Part shown: piece by piece, positions 10,801-17,628 of the stretch | Numbering within the stretch: position 1 is the stretch's first letter | How the letters are laid out: each line of letters opens with the position of its first letter | Assembly (NCBI GenBank): GCA_014084085.1 | Contig: NPFB01000019.1 | Span: 552,349 to 603,202, forward strand | Direction: 5' to 3' | Origin: Hondaea fermentalgiana | Taxonomy: Eukaryota > Sar > Bigyra > Thraustochytrida > Thraustochytriidae | Length of the DNA: 50,854 bases | The notes under the pieces: generated by a model | What the model was told of the DNA's origin: nothing | Database searches by the model: none | The model's input: the letters and a program-made list of their open reading frames with translations, nothing else | Program-made: the position numbers and the translations under genes

Positions 10801-12275
10801 CGTGGACGCCGTCTTGCTGCCGCTACAGTCCGTCGCCGTGCTTGTTTAGTTGTCCATACGAAGCGTTTCCATGTTGCCCAGGCTCGGATAAGTTCCAGAG
10901 GAGGTGTCACCGGCGAATAGTCAAGCGGGGATGCGCTCAGGGGCTGCCGTGAAGTCCCTGATGCTGACGAAGTCGTCGAGACTGCTTCGTACGGTGGTGG
11001 AGGCGGCGAAGGAAGACGTGGAACTGGAAGAGACCGAGGTCGGGAAGCTAGAGGTGGCCGGGGCAGTGGAGGTGGCGGTGGTGGCGAAAACGACAATTCA
11101 GATGATGAAGTCGACGCTGATGACGAATTCTGTCCTTCGTCGGATTGCTGGCTTCGAAATGAAGCACGGGGAGAAGCGCGGCTCTTTGAGGGAGACGTCG
11201 TTCTGATTCGCCCGTCGCGATCAATGTGCAAGCTCTGTCTCGACTTTGAATCTTGCACGCTGGTATTCAAACGGGAAGCATCACCTTCCAAATTCTGCTG
11301 GGGTTGACTCTGAGACAGTCTAGCGCCGTGTTGGACCTGATTCTGTACTGCGTCATTTTGTTGCTGCATTGCTTTGACCTCGCCCTTTCGATATGAACGA
11401 TTGAGAGCTCCTTGAGACAGAAAGATGTCATCCAGCTCAGACATGACAGTCTCATTGTGTTGCGGCAGTGCGTCGCTGACCGCAGCGCTGACTTTACTTT
11501 CGAAGCTGCGTGGTGAACCCTGCCAATCGACCCTGTCTTCACCGCGAGCAAGCGCAGACGCCGTCTGCACGGTCATTTGCTCTGCGAGTCGGAGGTGAGC
11601 AGCAGCTGTATCTCGGCCACCACGATGCCTTCTCCCAATAACTTCCTTATCAATTTCGTTCTCTCGCCGAATTCGTGCGGCGGCCTGCGAGATTGGACTG
11701 GTGCTTTTCTGCGATTTCCTTCCTTCAAAGTCACCAGAACGAGGAGACAGTGCCCAAGCTGATTGACCCGCCTCTTGTTGTTCGCGTACGTGAGAAACAT
11801 CTATAGCAGAACGGGCAGCACCGGCGCCAGCTCCACTCGCAGCATGAGCAGCTCCGGAAGGTTTCGTCCCCCTGATTCGAGCGTTCATTGTCTTGTCGTC
11901 CTCGTCATCGTTTTCGTTGTCGTCCTCGTTGTCGTCGTCGTCCAGGCTGACAACGACGCGCCTCGGCGGCGAACGTGTCGCGGAGGGTTTCGTCGCGGGC
12001 AAGCGAACGGCATGGCGCTGGCCACGTGCCTCTCTCTGTGATCCTCGGTCCGTGTCTATAGGCTTGTTCGGGGACGTCAGAGTCCTCGTCGTTTGTGCTT
12101 CTCTCCCAACAATATTCTCCTCGTCGTTCTCTCGACGACCCGCATCTTGGTGGTCAAGCCCACCCTGGGCCTGCCTCGGGCTCTGCGGTCGCCCGGTGGC
12201 CGCCTGCACGAGCCTCTCGCGGCCGAAGCCGGAGGCCCACTGGTCGAATGACTGCCGCCGCGGGCGCCCCGGCAT
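1854..12275 (-). CDS. Giant Sfi1-like centrin-binding repeat protein (3473 aa)
   Basis: Sfi1-type repeats form long single helices that bind one centrin per repeat in centrosomes, basal bodies and contractile fibres. Here residues of about 470-3270 consist of head-to-tail elements of about 23-35 residues built on Leu/Ala-x(3)-Phe-x(2)-Trp-Lys/Arg (for example LAFCTWR, ASAFARWH, RAFRQWN, HSAFSRWQ). This spacing would allow roughly 80-100 elements, not individually counted. Residues 1-430 look disordered, with Asp/Asn-rich, Ser-rich and poly-Pro runs. Residues of about 2510-2610 interrupt the repeats with a compact non-repeat segment. About 190 C-terminal residues form a conventional coiled coil (KENEMNQMQ, LEDNARLREALL). 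Yeast and human Sfi1 are about 950 and 1240 residues, so this is far larger and closer in scale to ciliate centrin-binding proteins. The frame is open for 10.4 kb without an intron. The start at 12275 is the first Met; a Met further in is possible because the N-terminus is low-complexity. Confidence 0.88.
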   Translation of the reverse strand: MPGRPRRQSFDQWASGFGRERLVQAATGRPQSPRQAQGGLDHQDAGRRENDEENIVGREAQTTRTLTSPNKPIDTDRGSQREARGQRHAVRLPATKPSATRSPPRRVVVSLDDDDNEDDNENDDEDDKTMNARIRGTKPSGAAHAASGAGAGAARSAIDVSHVREQQEAGQSAWALSPRSGDFEGRKSQKSTSPISQAAARIRRENEIDKEVIGRRHRGGRDTAAAHLRLAEQMTVQTASALARGEDRVDWQGSPRSFESKVSAAVSDALPQHNETVMSELDDIFLSQGALNRSYRKGEVKAMQQQNDAVQNQVQHGARLSQSQPQQNLEGDASRLNTSVQDSKSRQSLHIDRDGRIRTTSPSKSRASPRASFRSQQSDEGQNSSSASTSSSELSFSPPPPPPLPRPPLASRPRSLPVPRLPSPPPPPYEAVSTTSSASGTSRQPLSASPLDYSPVTPPLELIRAWATWKRFVWTTKQARRRTVAAARRRPRSQSGIDNVSSATSVLAGPASTYSRSTQSSAVAAAATDRLRAQIELALEERTRMAIRAGVQMLARSEERRLRMLMGRGFRALQHVNQDGYGASPSASPAPSLRQEHTQERRSRAGARLVKGVLCRWRSRMLRNSFTRLLRASESDLRVQGFERFKHQLAHVILIQLVARKHKLAVFRALHKLRDAATNRQHRAAASAQRRREVLRLAFRVKRLRMLAAGFRALSTDPRAEAGIDDANKALRRTRKVLAAVRARVQRTELGKVYTLQHTGLSLLCGALRSFERRRKQRAFHMLLANVELHAQARSFQIFRRWDLLRAERRTRLLTDSIEETCTTFAVRRLEQVHRGHRIALLLTRRRFYSLRAGMDAFRQRTKASGSSQHAQSHSQLGPLLLERILLRKTHTETRALRSAFQKMHRFAMQRWYQAKIQKLGARTLSRRSRCIYMASAMRKLRGHAQQVKISSIAPVRTVRSGDVRDHHLPIRTKQTEVSVLTKEMQSKTKVATIIVVWRTWRQGALHRAFERLRTFVRSQRVLAERSAWILQGALSRWSRSLLAQGWVALRSHTESVRMQERASKQVARIVRRWQNAALARAFDSLRREVLTRKQSLSGGANLLAAAVGKWRSENLHSAFSRWQLVLFHARWVDHDARAEAKTRAAVQLWQHFMRLEKTQTDVFEAFLKWKQSVNRAKRQHFLVRKSLLRMARLHQARAFLSLQRHAREQESLRRMLQKILLRLGNLEKARAFTAWTKYSQQALASQSASHRLFRCVHRWQRTRLVAAMNQWKIAAAKGVSREAVKNAAARTVLLQWRNQAQRRCREAIQRWQLACTRALQVERLVRRTMGRWRKLALARAFRSLAITAYHSHSRVERMRRVCRQWVQRRLRLAFCTWRAKTRSAMILETALEKWKQQQCASAFARWHSQLDLETQRRILLRRLVTRALRKLALRHFRLWSASARATSRRGVLLGRVFRRWQGLRLRVAFQKLQSHTRTSQRLAHGFQMIKHGLWRLMHASLRLGWEKLQQHVLVQRRLESLFKLRHRVVLRDAMRRLGRWAVWRAQLAQRWQRALLSIRHFHLRSAFSSLRAHMRREAAADRAIMQWRTLRCAKAFRQWNQATIRGRQERYAGTMLRRIFRRWVLQRQAKAWRKWSDLVRRDRGRSTTLAVAVKRWRSRQATRCFEQWKSFVQSRRAFRRYILQRALRSSRASSAEALRKLREHAMLSRRADLLARITKRLERHSIKSALYVWKTQTRLSMQANEHKMREIAIAARRLERLYRRKVCRSSFTLWRRNIADQRSIEHGMRSVARALSRYTIREKRNAFEALTRRARRQSLVERLLRRHYFALMSSAWQQLRSVSLQQSAMRSAMKRALSFSCRHSLRLAFSRWDQAIKRSQYQEKALKRLWRVWGRTRPVAQSFMRWRDRVVLTRFQGRSAAVLLGVLSRVQTRRIRSAFMTLSAVPIACAAPVPHDDTDGFTEKVTYATTKLVRCVNRIARGQMQASWLKWRTFVVMKRVLVLRGSFVAWRVGAATSQSQRLLATRRANSRFHASRLKSHFLAWHDAASQSQRLSKALEAFSERHRMRLERSVFEAWLKSCMLSLSVADFSQRQRTRDTRRVLSQWESIAERHRKLRAVFTRNEMRAKQKALSQWVRASMLIAQEQRALRIVLLRSTIRAQELSLRRAIKVWRDRVYEKPSVVGRRAFLFARLESIASRAHLQIKRRAMVALRSRHAMREKQRLAMALFVKFRTLDLQGRAWARLVCHTRECLFADHLSSLTQAFWRRHLHLAWERWATLITAKKRRNLMLQRVLKDWSHVQMRSALRRWRLFTRHSSKAVLLAMHILRCERRSILRWSFSQWTSRTRAENQIARAAISLVDFTRRVLLTDALARLWRRVERARASKRVGKLWKRAQIRQFWVRWMSVAFSHRRVVLSSVFTLAHARMRQRYLQFGFAAFKEFTICDRKRVQAMYRCIGIFRRVQLNSAFRVWTRHVHQSQLLEKALRRVERAYTSRILRDSFYKLVANRWASSANQDVSQVIDLACSNSTFGAEMTLQKHVAMLAGVNRAKVSVEIALRAHKARARGGHVVYDIENRSGRIVASVDIAHETLSEGADMRVQQFLRRVGGIMGREWMNRVSRRGLQLRRCLAQRRARLLRSGFAALLCGVAEARGELAYARAQHEADAEAQADREQTHATFWERWKLIRASVSLVSLIARFHSKTSTHFALQHAFSLLAAHAASARRVEMALLPVGLARIKLQKADLVRGFSQLRAHSTMVRAQERWSMMLCASRETALLQRCFDAWVQLHVGMKRLRRLLLRNKQAAAQALALHKLANICRTRGRRTRLLRGFFKLHQHRNLYASRANLLSSFERIMFAQDERDLLRSSFVRWRAHSHRLAKARLCSMLELTSGGFEESRRHSEMLRRKVSLSLHFARLKESVARRRAEKARLLQRSFTGWARHTQWLRDVSAQGSAKRSARTERLLTIQAVWVAWKATAVAHRALGRLVCRRSRNLLKQALDWWRARTTARQTAMEVLARWARVAQTVVKRNALRNWHRFVRMQTKRCDAVQRLLRQRGYAADGGQKVLLMRAMAIWREQSVVAQRSQIMKRRARGAHAVWSVAARLRSLPQLRDCFQRWVWHSEEKKLSDMRVAFSQWRCGCASSKYSERTLQARVLFWERVLVPRRRLQRYFEAWQIFAHTRATAMKLYALAARRRDAARARAAFAVWKAESARAKSLRHTVQRARLGRAFVYWRWRTGKLQAGRRALRMLALRRERRALQGSFTLWRVYTERVRAIMFKFVSENLSVQMVSALQNKENEMNQMQLVQQASESTLSEVKERAKRKIKSLLEDNARLREALLTRGQEAEALEQQSDEERRALKCCELQLIRAKEEAAELRRKSRVLLSASEELCQLQEYVHELEASNFDLQSRLEQAQRKAHRRDKKFKAMREEAELLQLKVHQLSYISRVERESFCSTLLSNMSMEEV

Positions 12276-12484
12276 CGCGCCCGCGCAACGGAGGCGCCGA
12301 GGTGTTGATTGGGTGCTTGTTTCTGCTTGCCTGCTTTTTTTACGTGCTCGCGCCGTGGAGGAAAACGGTTGGGAAGCCCAAGTTAGGTAGTAGGCACTAA
12401 ATGCCTAGTAATCAGGTAAGAGTAATAGGCTACGTGGGCTGCAGAAGAGAGGCGAGCCTTTGAAGAGCAGCAGTGGCAGCTTGC

Positions 12485-12561
12485 GAGCAAGATCGGGAAG
12501 CACAGCTTGTATGTAGATCAGCCTTCGAGCAAGATCGGGAAGCTTAGCTTGTATGTAGATC
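12485..12561 (+). repeat. Two-copy direct repeat, 35-bp unit with 42-bp period
   Basis: Copies lie at 12485-12519 and 12527-12561. They match at 33 of 35 positions, differing only where the first has CAC and the second CTT. They sit in the shared upstream region of two divergent genes, so they could be paired protein-binding sites or a small tandem duplication. Confidence 0.9.
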
Positions 12562-13555
12562 GCTGGGCTAAGAGTGTCGCCGCCATGGAGAGTGCGGATG
12601 CCGCAGCATTCGCGGACCCAACCAGGCCTTCCTGCTGCTGGGCTTTAATCGTCAACAACCGGGGGGTGAGGATTTTCTGCGTCAACAAGGAAAGTGCTAA
12701 TGCCTCAGCCTCCCAGAATCGTGCCGCCGAAACACGCCGACACTCTTCTTTTTGCGAGGACAGTCAGACGCAAAGAGGCGGAGAACAAAAATGTCCAAGA
12801 AAGCTCATTCTTCAGCTTCTAGAAAAATAAAATCAAAAAGAAAGAAGAAAACGAGGGCCTGGGCGACGCGACTCGCAGTCGCGCACGTGCCAAAGAAGGT
12901 GTCCACGTCGGCGCGTCCACCGTCACGGTACCGTTAAGAGCGCCTTCGAGCGCCACACGTGCCGTTCAGCGCCGGCAGCGGCCACTCATTATCTGGTTCT
13001 TATCGTCCACCAGTATTCGGAAGACCAAGGCGCGATACGGCCCGCTCCCGAACCCTACGCGGCCGTCTACCAGCGGCTTGCCATACGCTGGGGTCCCGAT
13101 GTGGGTAACTGTGGGGGTTTGGGGACCAAAACGAAGACCCGGAGGCTCTGGCAGCGCTGTTTCGGCCGCGTGCGCGGGACCTTGCGTCAGTTCCCAGGCC
13201 GTAAAGCCGACCGGCTGGCTATACGCTCGCGGCGCTTTTCCCTGTTTGACGCCGCATTAACGCGGAGAGTTGCGTCCGGAGCGGACGCCACCGTCTATGT
13301 CCACTCATTCGGAAGGGCGGGCGGGAACTTTCCGTCCGGTCTCAGCTTTGGATTCGGCAACCAACGAGCTCGTGCGCTTCGTTGGCCGCGACATCGTCGC
13401 GCAGCTCTGCGCAGCCAGCAAACCCGCAACCCGCAACCCGCCTCGCAAGACAACTCAAGCATTCAATCAGCAGACAAAGCCAAGACAAGAACCGAGAGTC
13501 TCCAGCTCTTTTCGCAACAGCGAAGAAGAGCAAGGAGAGAAAGTACAAGTCAAGT

Positions 13556-13580
13556 CAAGACAAGACAAGACAAGACAAGA
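13556..13580 (+). repeat. (CAAGA)5 in the 5' leader
   Basis: Five perfect CAAGA units end 13 bases before the chosen ATG of the helical-repeat gene, preceded by related CAAGT units. The stretch lies in the presumed 5' untranslated leader. Reading it as coding would give a low-complexity N-terminus. Confidence 0.9.
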
Positions 13581-13593
13581 AAACCAAGAAACG

Positions 13594-16500
13594 ATGGCCA
13601 CCGCCCAGACCTTGCTCGGCGTGGACCTCGTGATGCGCAAAGCGATCGACCAACGCAGTCAGGTCGGCGAAGAACTCACCCGTCGCGCTAGCTGGAAAGC
13701 GCTGACCCAGCAAATGGCCCACGAAGAGCAACGGCGCAGCGTGGAGGATCAGGCCGATGCCGTGCGCGTTGAACTGCAGCGCAAGTCGAGCTTCAAGGCC
13801 GCCTCGCGCATGTACAAGGAGGAGCAGCAGCGCCAAGTCGTTCTGGCCATGGCCTCGGATGTGCTCAGCGAGCTTGAACGCCGCGCGAACGCCGCTGTCG
13901 CTGACGAGGCCATGCGCAAGGAGCGCGCGCGTCGTATTGATCAAGAGGCCGCTCGCCAGCGCGCCGAGATGGCGGAGCGTCTCGCGAACCAGAGCCGTGC
14001 CGACGTAGACTCTGACGCCGAGAAGAAGCGCCGCACCGATGCCGGCCTGCCCACCGAGGAAGCTGCTTTCGCCCGCCTTTCCTGGTTTGCCAACGAGGTC
14101 GCGCGCGCGATCAACAAGACAAAGGCTGTGCAAAGTGCAGACGCCGAGCGCGAGCGCCGCATCTTTGACGAGCTGCGCCTTCAGGTCGCGAGCGACCTTG
14201 AGCGCAAGCTTCATGCGCGGACCGCAGACGCAACTTCCGAGCAGGAACGCCAGCGTCGCGTCGCCGACAGCCGCAAGCTTGAAGTCCTTGGCGAGCTCTC
14301 GCGTTTTTCAAACCGCAAGCTCGTCTGCAAGCTCGCACTTGCAGAGCAGAAGCGCCGTGTGGCGGCAGATGAGGACTTCCCCTTTGGACGCGACACGTCC
14401 CCGCGGAGCAATCTCCTTCGCAAGGTCCGCTCGTACCACAGTCATCGTGTGACCCTCAAGGCCGAGGAGGAGGCGCGCCAGGAGTACGCGTGGGCTGACC
14501 TGCAAAGCCGTGTGGCGCAGGAGGTTTGCTTCCGCGTCAACAAGGCAACGGCACTCGCTGAGGAGGAGGCGGAACGCATCGAGCGATCGACGCGCGCGAC
14601 CTTTGACGACTACGTCGTGCCCACGATCGCGTCGCGCGGACGTTTCCAAGACATTCTTGAGCAGGTACGTGCGGCCCAGGCCGATCTCGTTGCGGCCATG
14701 CCAGAGACCATGAAACGCCGCGCGCAGGATTCGAGTGTAAGCTCCCTCGTTGAGCAGCTCACGCGCGTCGGCAATCAGCGCCTCGCTTGCCGTCTCGCGG
14801 ATGAAGAGAAGACCCGTCGAACCGCCGAGACCACCAAGCTTGACGTGCTCGTCGACCTCGTTCGCGCCGTCGCGCGCCGCACGGCTTCGCACGAGACCGC
14901 TCTCGAGGCTTCTCGCGCCTCGCACGCGCGCAGCTTCGCGCTGGTCTGCTCGCAGGCCGCTGCAAAGGCGCGGCGCAGCGAACTACGTGCGAGTCTCGAG
15001 CAGGAGCAGGAGCAGCAGCAGCAGCAAGTCCAGGCCGCCCAGCCCGGACGCGGAGCGCAAGATCCTCTTGCAGATGTCCTCGCCGATGTCGAGCGTCTGG
15101 GCGCGCGTCGCGCTGTCGCGGCAGCGGTTAAGGAAGAGCAGCGGCGGCGCACACAGTTCGCCCTGGGCGAGGATGTCTTCGCTGGTGTGGTGCGCGCCGT
15201 GAACCAGCGCGAGGCCGCGCGCGCTTGCGACCTCGAACAGCACCAGCGCGTCGCGCGCCTCAGGGGTCAAGACGTCCTCGTGGAGCTCGAGCGCCGCGTG
15301 CGTGGCGCACTTGCTGCCGCGCAAGCCGACGTGGAGCGCGCCGAGCGTGAGGCCGCAATGAGTGAAGAGCGCGTCCGCCGCGCAAACTCGGCCCCTTTGT
15401 TGGCTATGCTCGAAGAGCTTCGGCGCGAGCGCACGCGCCAGGAGGTTCTTCGCAGCATGGACGAGGAGAAGGAGGCTCGCGTCACGCAGGAGCGTCTCGC
15501 AACCGTGGTCGGAGACCTTGAGCGCTATCTGAACCGTCTGCGCGCAATCAATGAGGCCGAGATGGAGAGATCCCGCCGTGTGGCACAGATCAAGACCCGC
15601 GCCGTCCTCGATGAGCTCGAGCGCTTCAACAACCGTGTGCTCGCAGCCGACCAGGCACGCCAGGAGCAGGCTCGCCGAATCCGCGACATGGATGTGGAGC
15701 GCAATCGCCGCAACTCCTTTCGGCATTTGTACGAGATCTTGGAGCAAATTGAGCGAAAGTATGCCCAGCTTCAGGCCATTCGCGAGGCCGAGCTCGAGCG
15801 CGAGCGGCGCGCGGCGGAAGAAGCTTTTTCGCAGGTGCTCGAGGAGCTCGTCCGGAGATTTTGGCAAAAGAATGCCGACGCCGCAATGGACGCCGAGCGT
15901 GTTCTTCGGATCTCGCAAGAGAAATTGCGCGCCTTGAACGAAGAGTTCGCACGCCGCGTCAATGCGCAAGCTGTCGATCGTGCCGCGGACCTTGAGCGTC
16001 TCGAGCGCCTCGAACGGCTTGCGTGCGATCCCACGGTCCTGTTGGACCTCTCTGTTTCGCAGCTGCCCCGCACTCTCGAGGAGCTTCGTCGCAAGGCGTC
16101 CTGGAAGGCGTCCAAGCAAGCGTATGAGCGAGAACAAGCCGTGGCGATCACCATTGATCGTGGCGTCGCTGTGCGCGAGGAGCTCTTGCGTCGGGCTGCT
16201 CTTCAAGAGGTCAAGGGTGCGATCGAGCAAGAAAGCCAGCGTCTGCAGCATGTCTCGCTTCAGCAGCTCGTGCTCGAGGAAATGTTGCGCGAGCAACGCG
16301 CCAAGGGCGCGCGCCTCGCCATTGAAGTCGAGCGTGCAAACCGCACGAGCAACGCAGCCTCGGACGCCATCCAATTCGCCCGTCTCGCAGCTACATTTCA
16401 GCCTCAGATCCCTCATGCTGCTCGCGCTGTGCAGAACGCGAAAGCATCGTCGATCCACCCGACATCGACAGTTTCTTCCGCCGAGACAGTAACTTCGACT

Positions 16501-17481
16501 GTGGGCGAGGCAAAACCGGCTTTGACTTCTGCAGTAGTGGCGGCGCCCATTCCCGAGCGCCGCGCCCAGGTGGACGGCCTCGACGATCTTGATCTGGAGC
16601 GCGCTGCGCGAGTTGTGAATGGATACTTGGCCAGCCAGCTTTGCGATGAAGAGCAAGCACGTCGTGTCTCGCAGGAGCAACGCGAAATCTGTCTGGAGAA
16701 GCTTCAGCGCAAGTGCGCCCAGCTGGAGATCGCACATGCGGTCGAGATGGAGCGTCTCGGCCTGCTGCATCAGGAGCAGATTGAGCACGAGGACCTCGAC
16801 GATGAACGCCGGAGCAACCGTGAATGGGCCAGCTTCGTGAGCGAGGAGGAGCGCCGCCGCCGCGTGATGGAGGCAGACCTCGGTGTCACCAACCGTAGAC
16901 CTCGTCCCACGCACCTGGAAGCGGTGCTTTCCGCAGACTGTGAGCTCTTTGACTTTTTGCTGGTCGACGATGCTGAAACGTCGCTCCAAGACGCCGAGTG
17001 GTCCGAGCTCTCTAACAACCTCTGCGTCTCGCCGCGCACGGTCCGCCTCGAAAATATCATTTCGACAAATATGCGTTCCACACTCGAGTTTTATCAGGAG
17101 CAGCAGCGCCGTCGTATCGAGGGCAAGGAAGCTGAGCTCGCCAATGAGCTCGACCGTGCACGTAACCAGCGCCGAGCCAAGCATGATCAAGATCTCGAGG
17201 GAGCTCGTCGCACGCAGCTCCGCGCTCTGGAAGAAGCTTTGGGTCGAGTGGAACGCGCCCATGCCGTGAACGAGGCGTGCGCAATGGCCGACTTTGAGCG
17301 CCAGCGACGCGTGCTCGAGCACACGCGATGCGAGCGAATCTCTGCGGACACAAAGCGTATCAACCAGAACAAAGCAATCCAAGAGATGGAGTTGGAGCGC
17401 CTTCGTCGCATTGATGAAAACGCTCGCTTCCGTGATGCCTTGCAGCTGGCTGCAGCCACGTCGACGGAGGCCCACTTCTAA
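13594..17481 (+). CDS. Large charged helical-repeat protein (about 34-residue repeats, 1295 aa)
   Basis: I do not recognise a named family. The protein is almost entirely predicted helix, rich in Glu, Arg, Ala and Leu, and is built from tandem elements of about 33-36 residues. Their approximate pattern is V/L-x-x-E-L-x-R-R/K-x-S/N-x-K-x-A, then about six variable residues, then E-E/Q-x-R-R. Three elements in register can be seen at residues 25-125. An RRASW/RKASW version occurs near both ends (residues 30-34 and again past residue 830). A Pro/Ser/Thr-rich linker at about 930-990 interrupts the repeats. There are no membrane segments. The start at 13594 was chosen over an in-frame Met 324 bases upstream because its context (ACGATGG) matches the starts of two other genes here and because the upstream part is low-complexity CAAGA leader. 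A structural cytoskeletal rod is the simplest guess. The gene converges on the cyclase-phosphodiesterase gene, with under 150 bases between stops. Confidence 0.85.
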   Translation: MATAQTLLGVDLVMRKAIDQRSQVGEELTRRASWKALTQQMAHEEQRRSVEDQADAVRVELQRKSSFKAASRMYKEEQQRQVVLAMASDVLSELERRANAAVADEAMRKERARRIDQEAARQRAEMAERLANQSRADVDSDAEKKRRTDAGLPTEEAAFARLSWFANEVARAINKTKAVQSADAERERRIFDELRLQVASDLERKLHARTADATSEQERQRRVADSRKLEVLGELSRFSNRKLVCKLALAEQKRRVAADEDFPFGRDTSPRSNLLRKVRSYHSHRVTLKAEEEARQEYAWADLQSRVAQEVCFRVNKATALAEEEAERIERSTRATFDDYVVPTIASRGRFQDILEQVRAAQADLVAAMPETMKRRAQDSSVSSLVEQLTRVGNQRLACRLADEEKTRRTAETTKLDVLVDLVRAVARRTASHETALEASRASHARSFALVCSQAAAKARRSELRASLEQEQEQQQQQVQAAQPGRGAQDPLADVLADVERLGARRAVAAAVKEEQRRRTQFALGEDVFAGVVRAVNQREAARACDLEQHQRVARLRGQDVLVELERRVRGALAAAQADVERAEREAAMSEERVRRANSAPLLAMLEELRRERTRQEVLRSMDEEKEARVTQERLATVVGDLERYLNRLRAINEAEMERSRRVAQIKTRAVLDELERFNNRVLAADQARQEQARRIRDMDVERNRRNSFRHLYEILEQIERKYAQLQAIREAELERERRAAEEAFSQVLEELVRRFWQKNADAAMDAERVLRISQEKLRALNEEFARRVNAQAVDRAADLERLERLERLACDPTVLLDLSVSQLPRTLEELRRKASWKASKQAYEREQAVAITIDRGVAVREELLRRAALQEVKGAIEQESQRLQHVSLQQLVLEEMLREQRAKGARLAIEVERANRTSNAASDAIQFARLAATFQPQIPHAARAVQNAKASSIHPTSTVSSAETVTSTVGEAKPALTSAVVAAPIPERRAQVDGLDDLDLERAARVVNGYLASQLCDEEQARRVSQEQREICLEKLQRKCAQLEIAHAVEMERLGLLHQEQIEHEDLDDERRSNREWASFVSEEERRRRVMEADLGVTNRRPRPTHLEAVLSADCELFDFLLVDDAETSLQDAEWSELSNNLCVSPRTVRLENIISTNMRSTLEFYQEQQRRRIEGKEAELANELDRARNQRRAKHDQDLEGARRTQLRALEEALGRVERAHAVNEACAMADFERQRRVLEHTRCERISADTKRINQNKAIQEMELERLRRIDENARFRDALQLAAATSTEAHF

Positions 17482-17628
17482 GGTACTACACACCTAGCAT
17501 AGATAAAGCTCGAATCGAACCGATCCAGATCGTGAAATCTGATAACACAACATAACATCTCTAAAGATTGCGTGAGCTCAAGGCCCTCTAAACATGTAAA
17601 ATTCAATTGCGTGCTCGCGTCAAAAGCT

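Larger units (their letters stand above)
12276..13593. other. Divergent intergenic region between the Sfi1-like and helical-repeat genes
   Basis: About 1.3 kb separates two genes transcribed away from each other, so it should hold both promoters. I see a 42-bp-period direct repeat (listed separately), an A-rich patch near 12780-12850, and a CAAGA-repeat leader next to the downstream start codon. I could not assign a TATA box, an RNA gene or a convincing extra gene. Confidence 0.6.

Noticed and set aside
12752..12937. 61-codon Lys/Arg-rich frame
   Set aside because: A-rich low-complexity DNA in a promoter region; composition alone explains it.
14983..17493. 836-codon open frame on the minus strand
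   Set aside because: It lies wholly antisense to the helical-repeat gene; strong codon bias there removes stops on the opposite strand. Its sequence is Leu/Ala/Cys/His-rich with no domain.
17507..17522. GGTTCGATTC on the minus strand, resembling a tRNA B box
   Set aside because: The flanking bases do not form a T-arm stem and no D arm or acceptor stem could be built in the 148-bp spacer.
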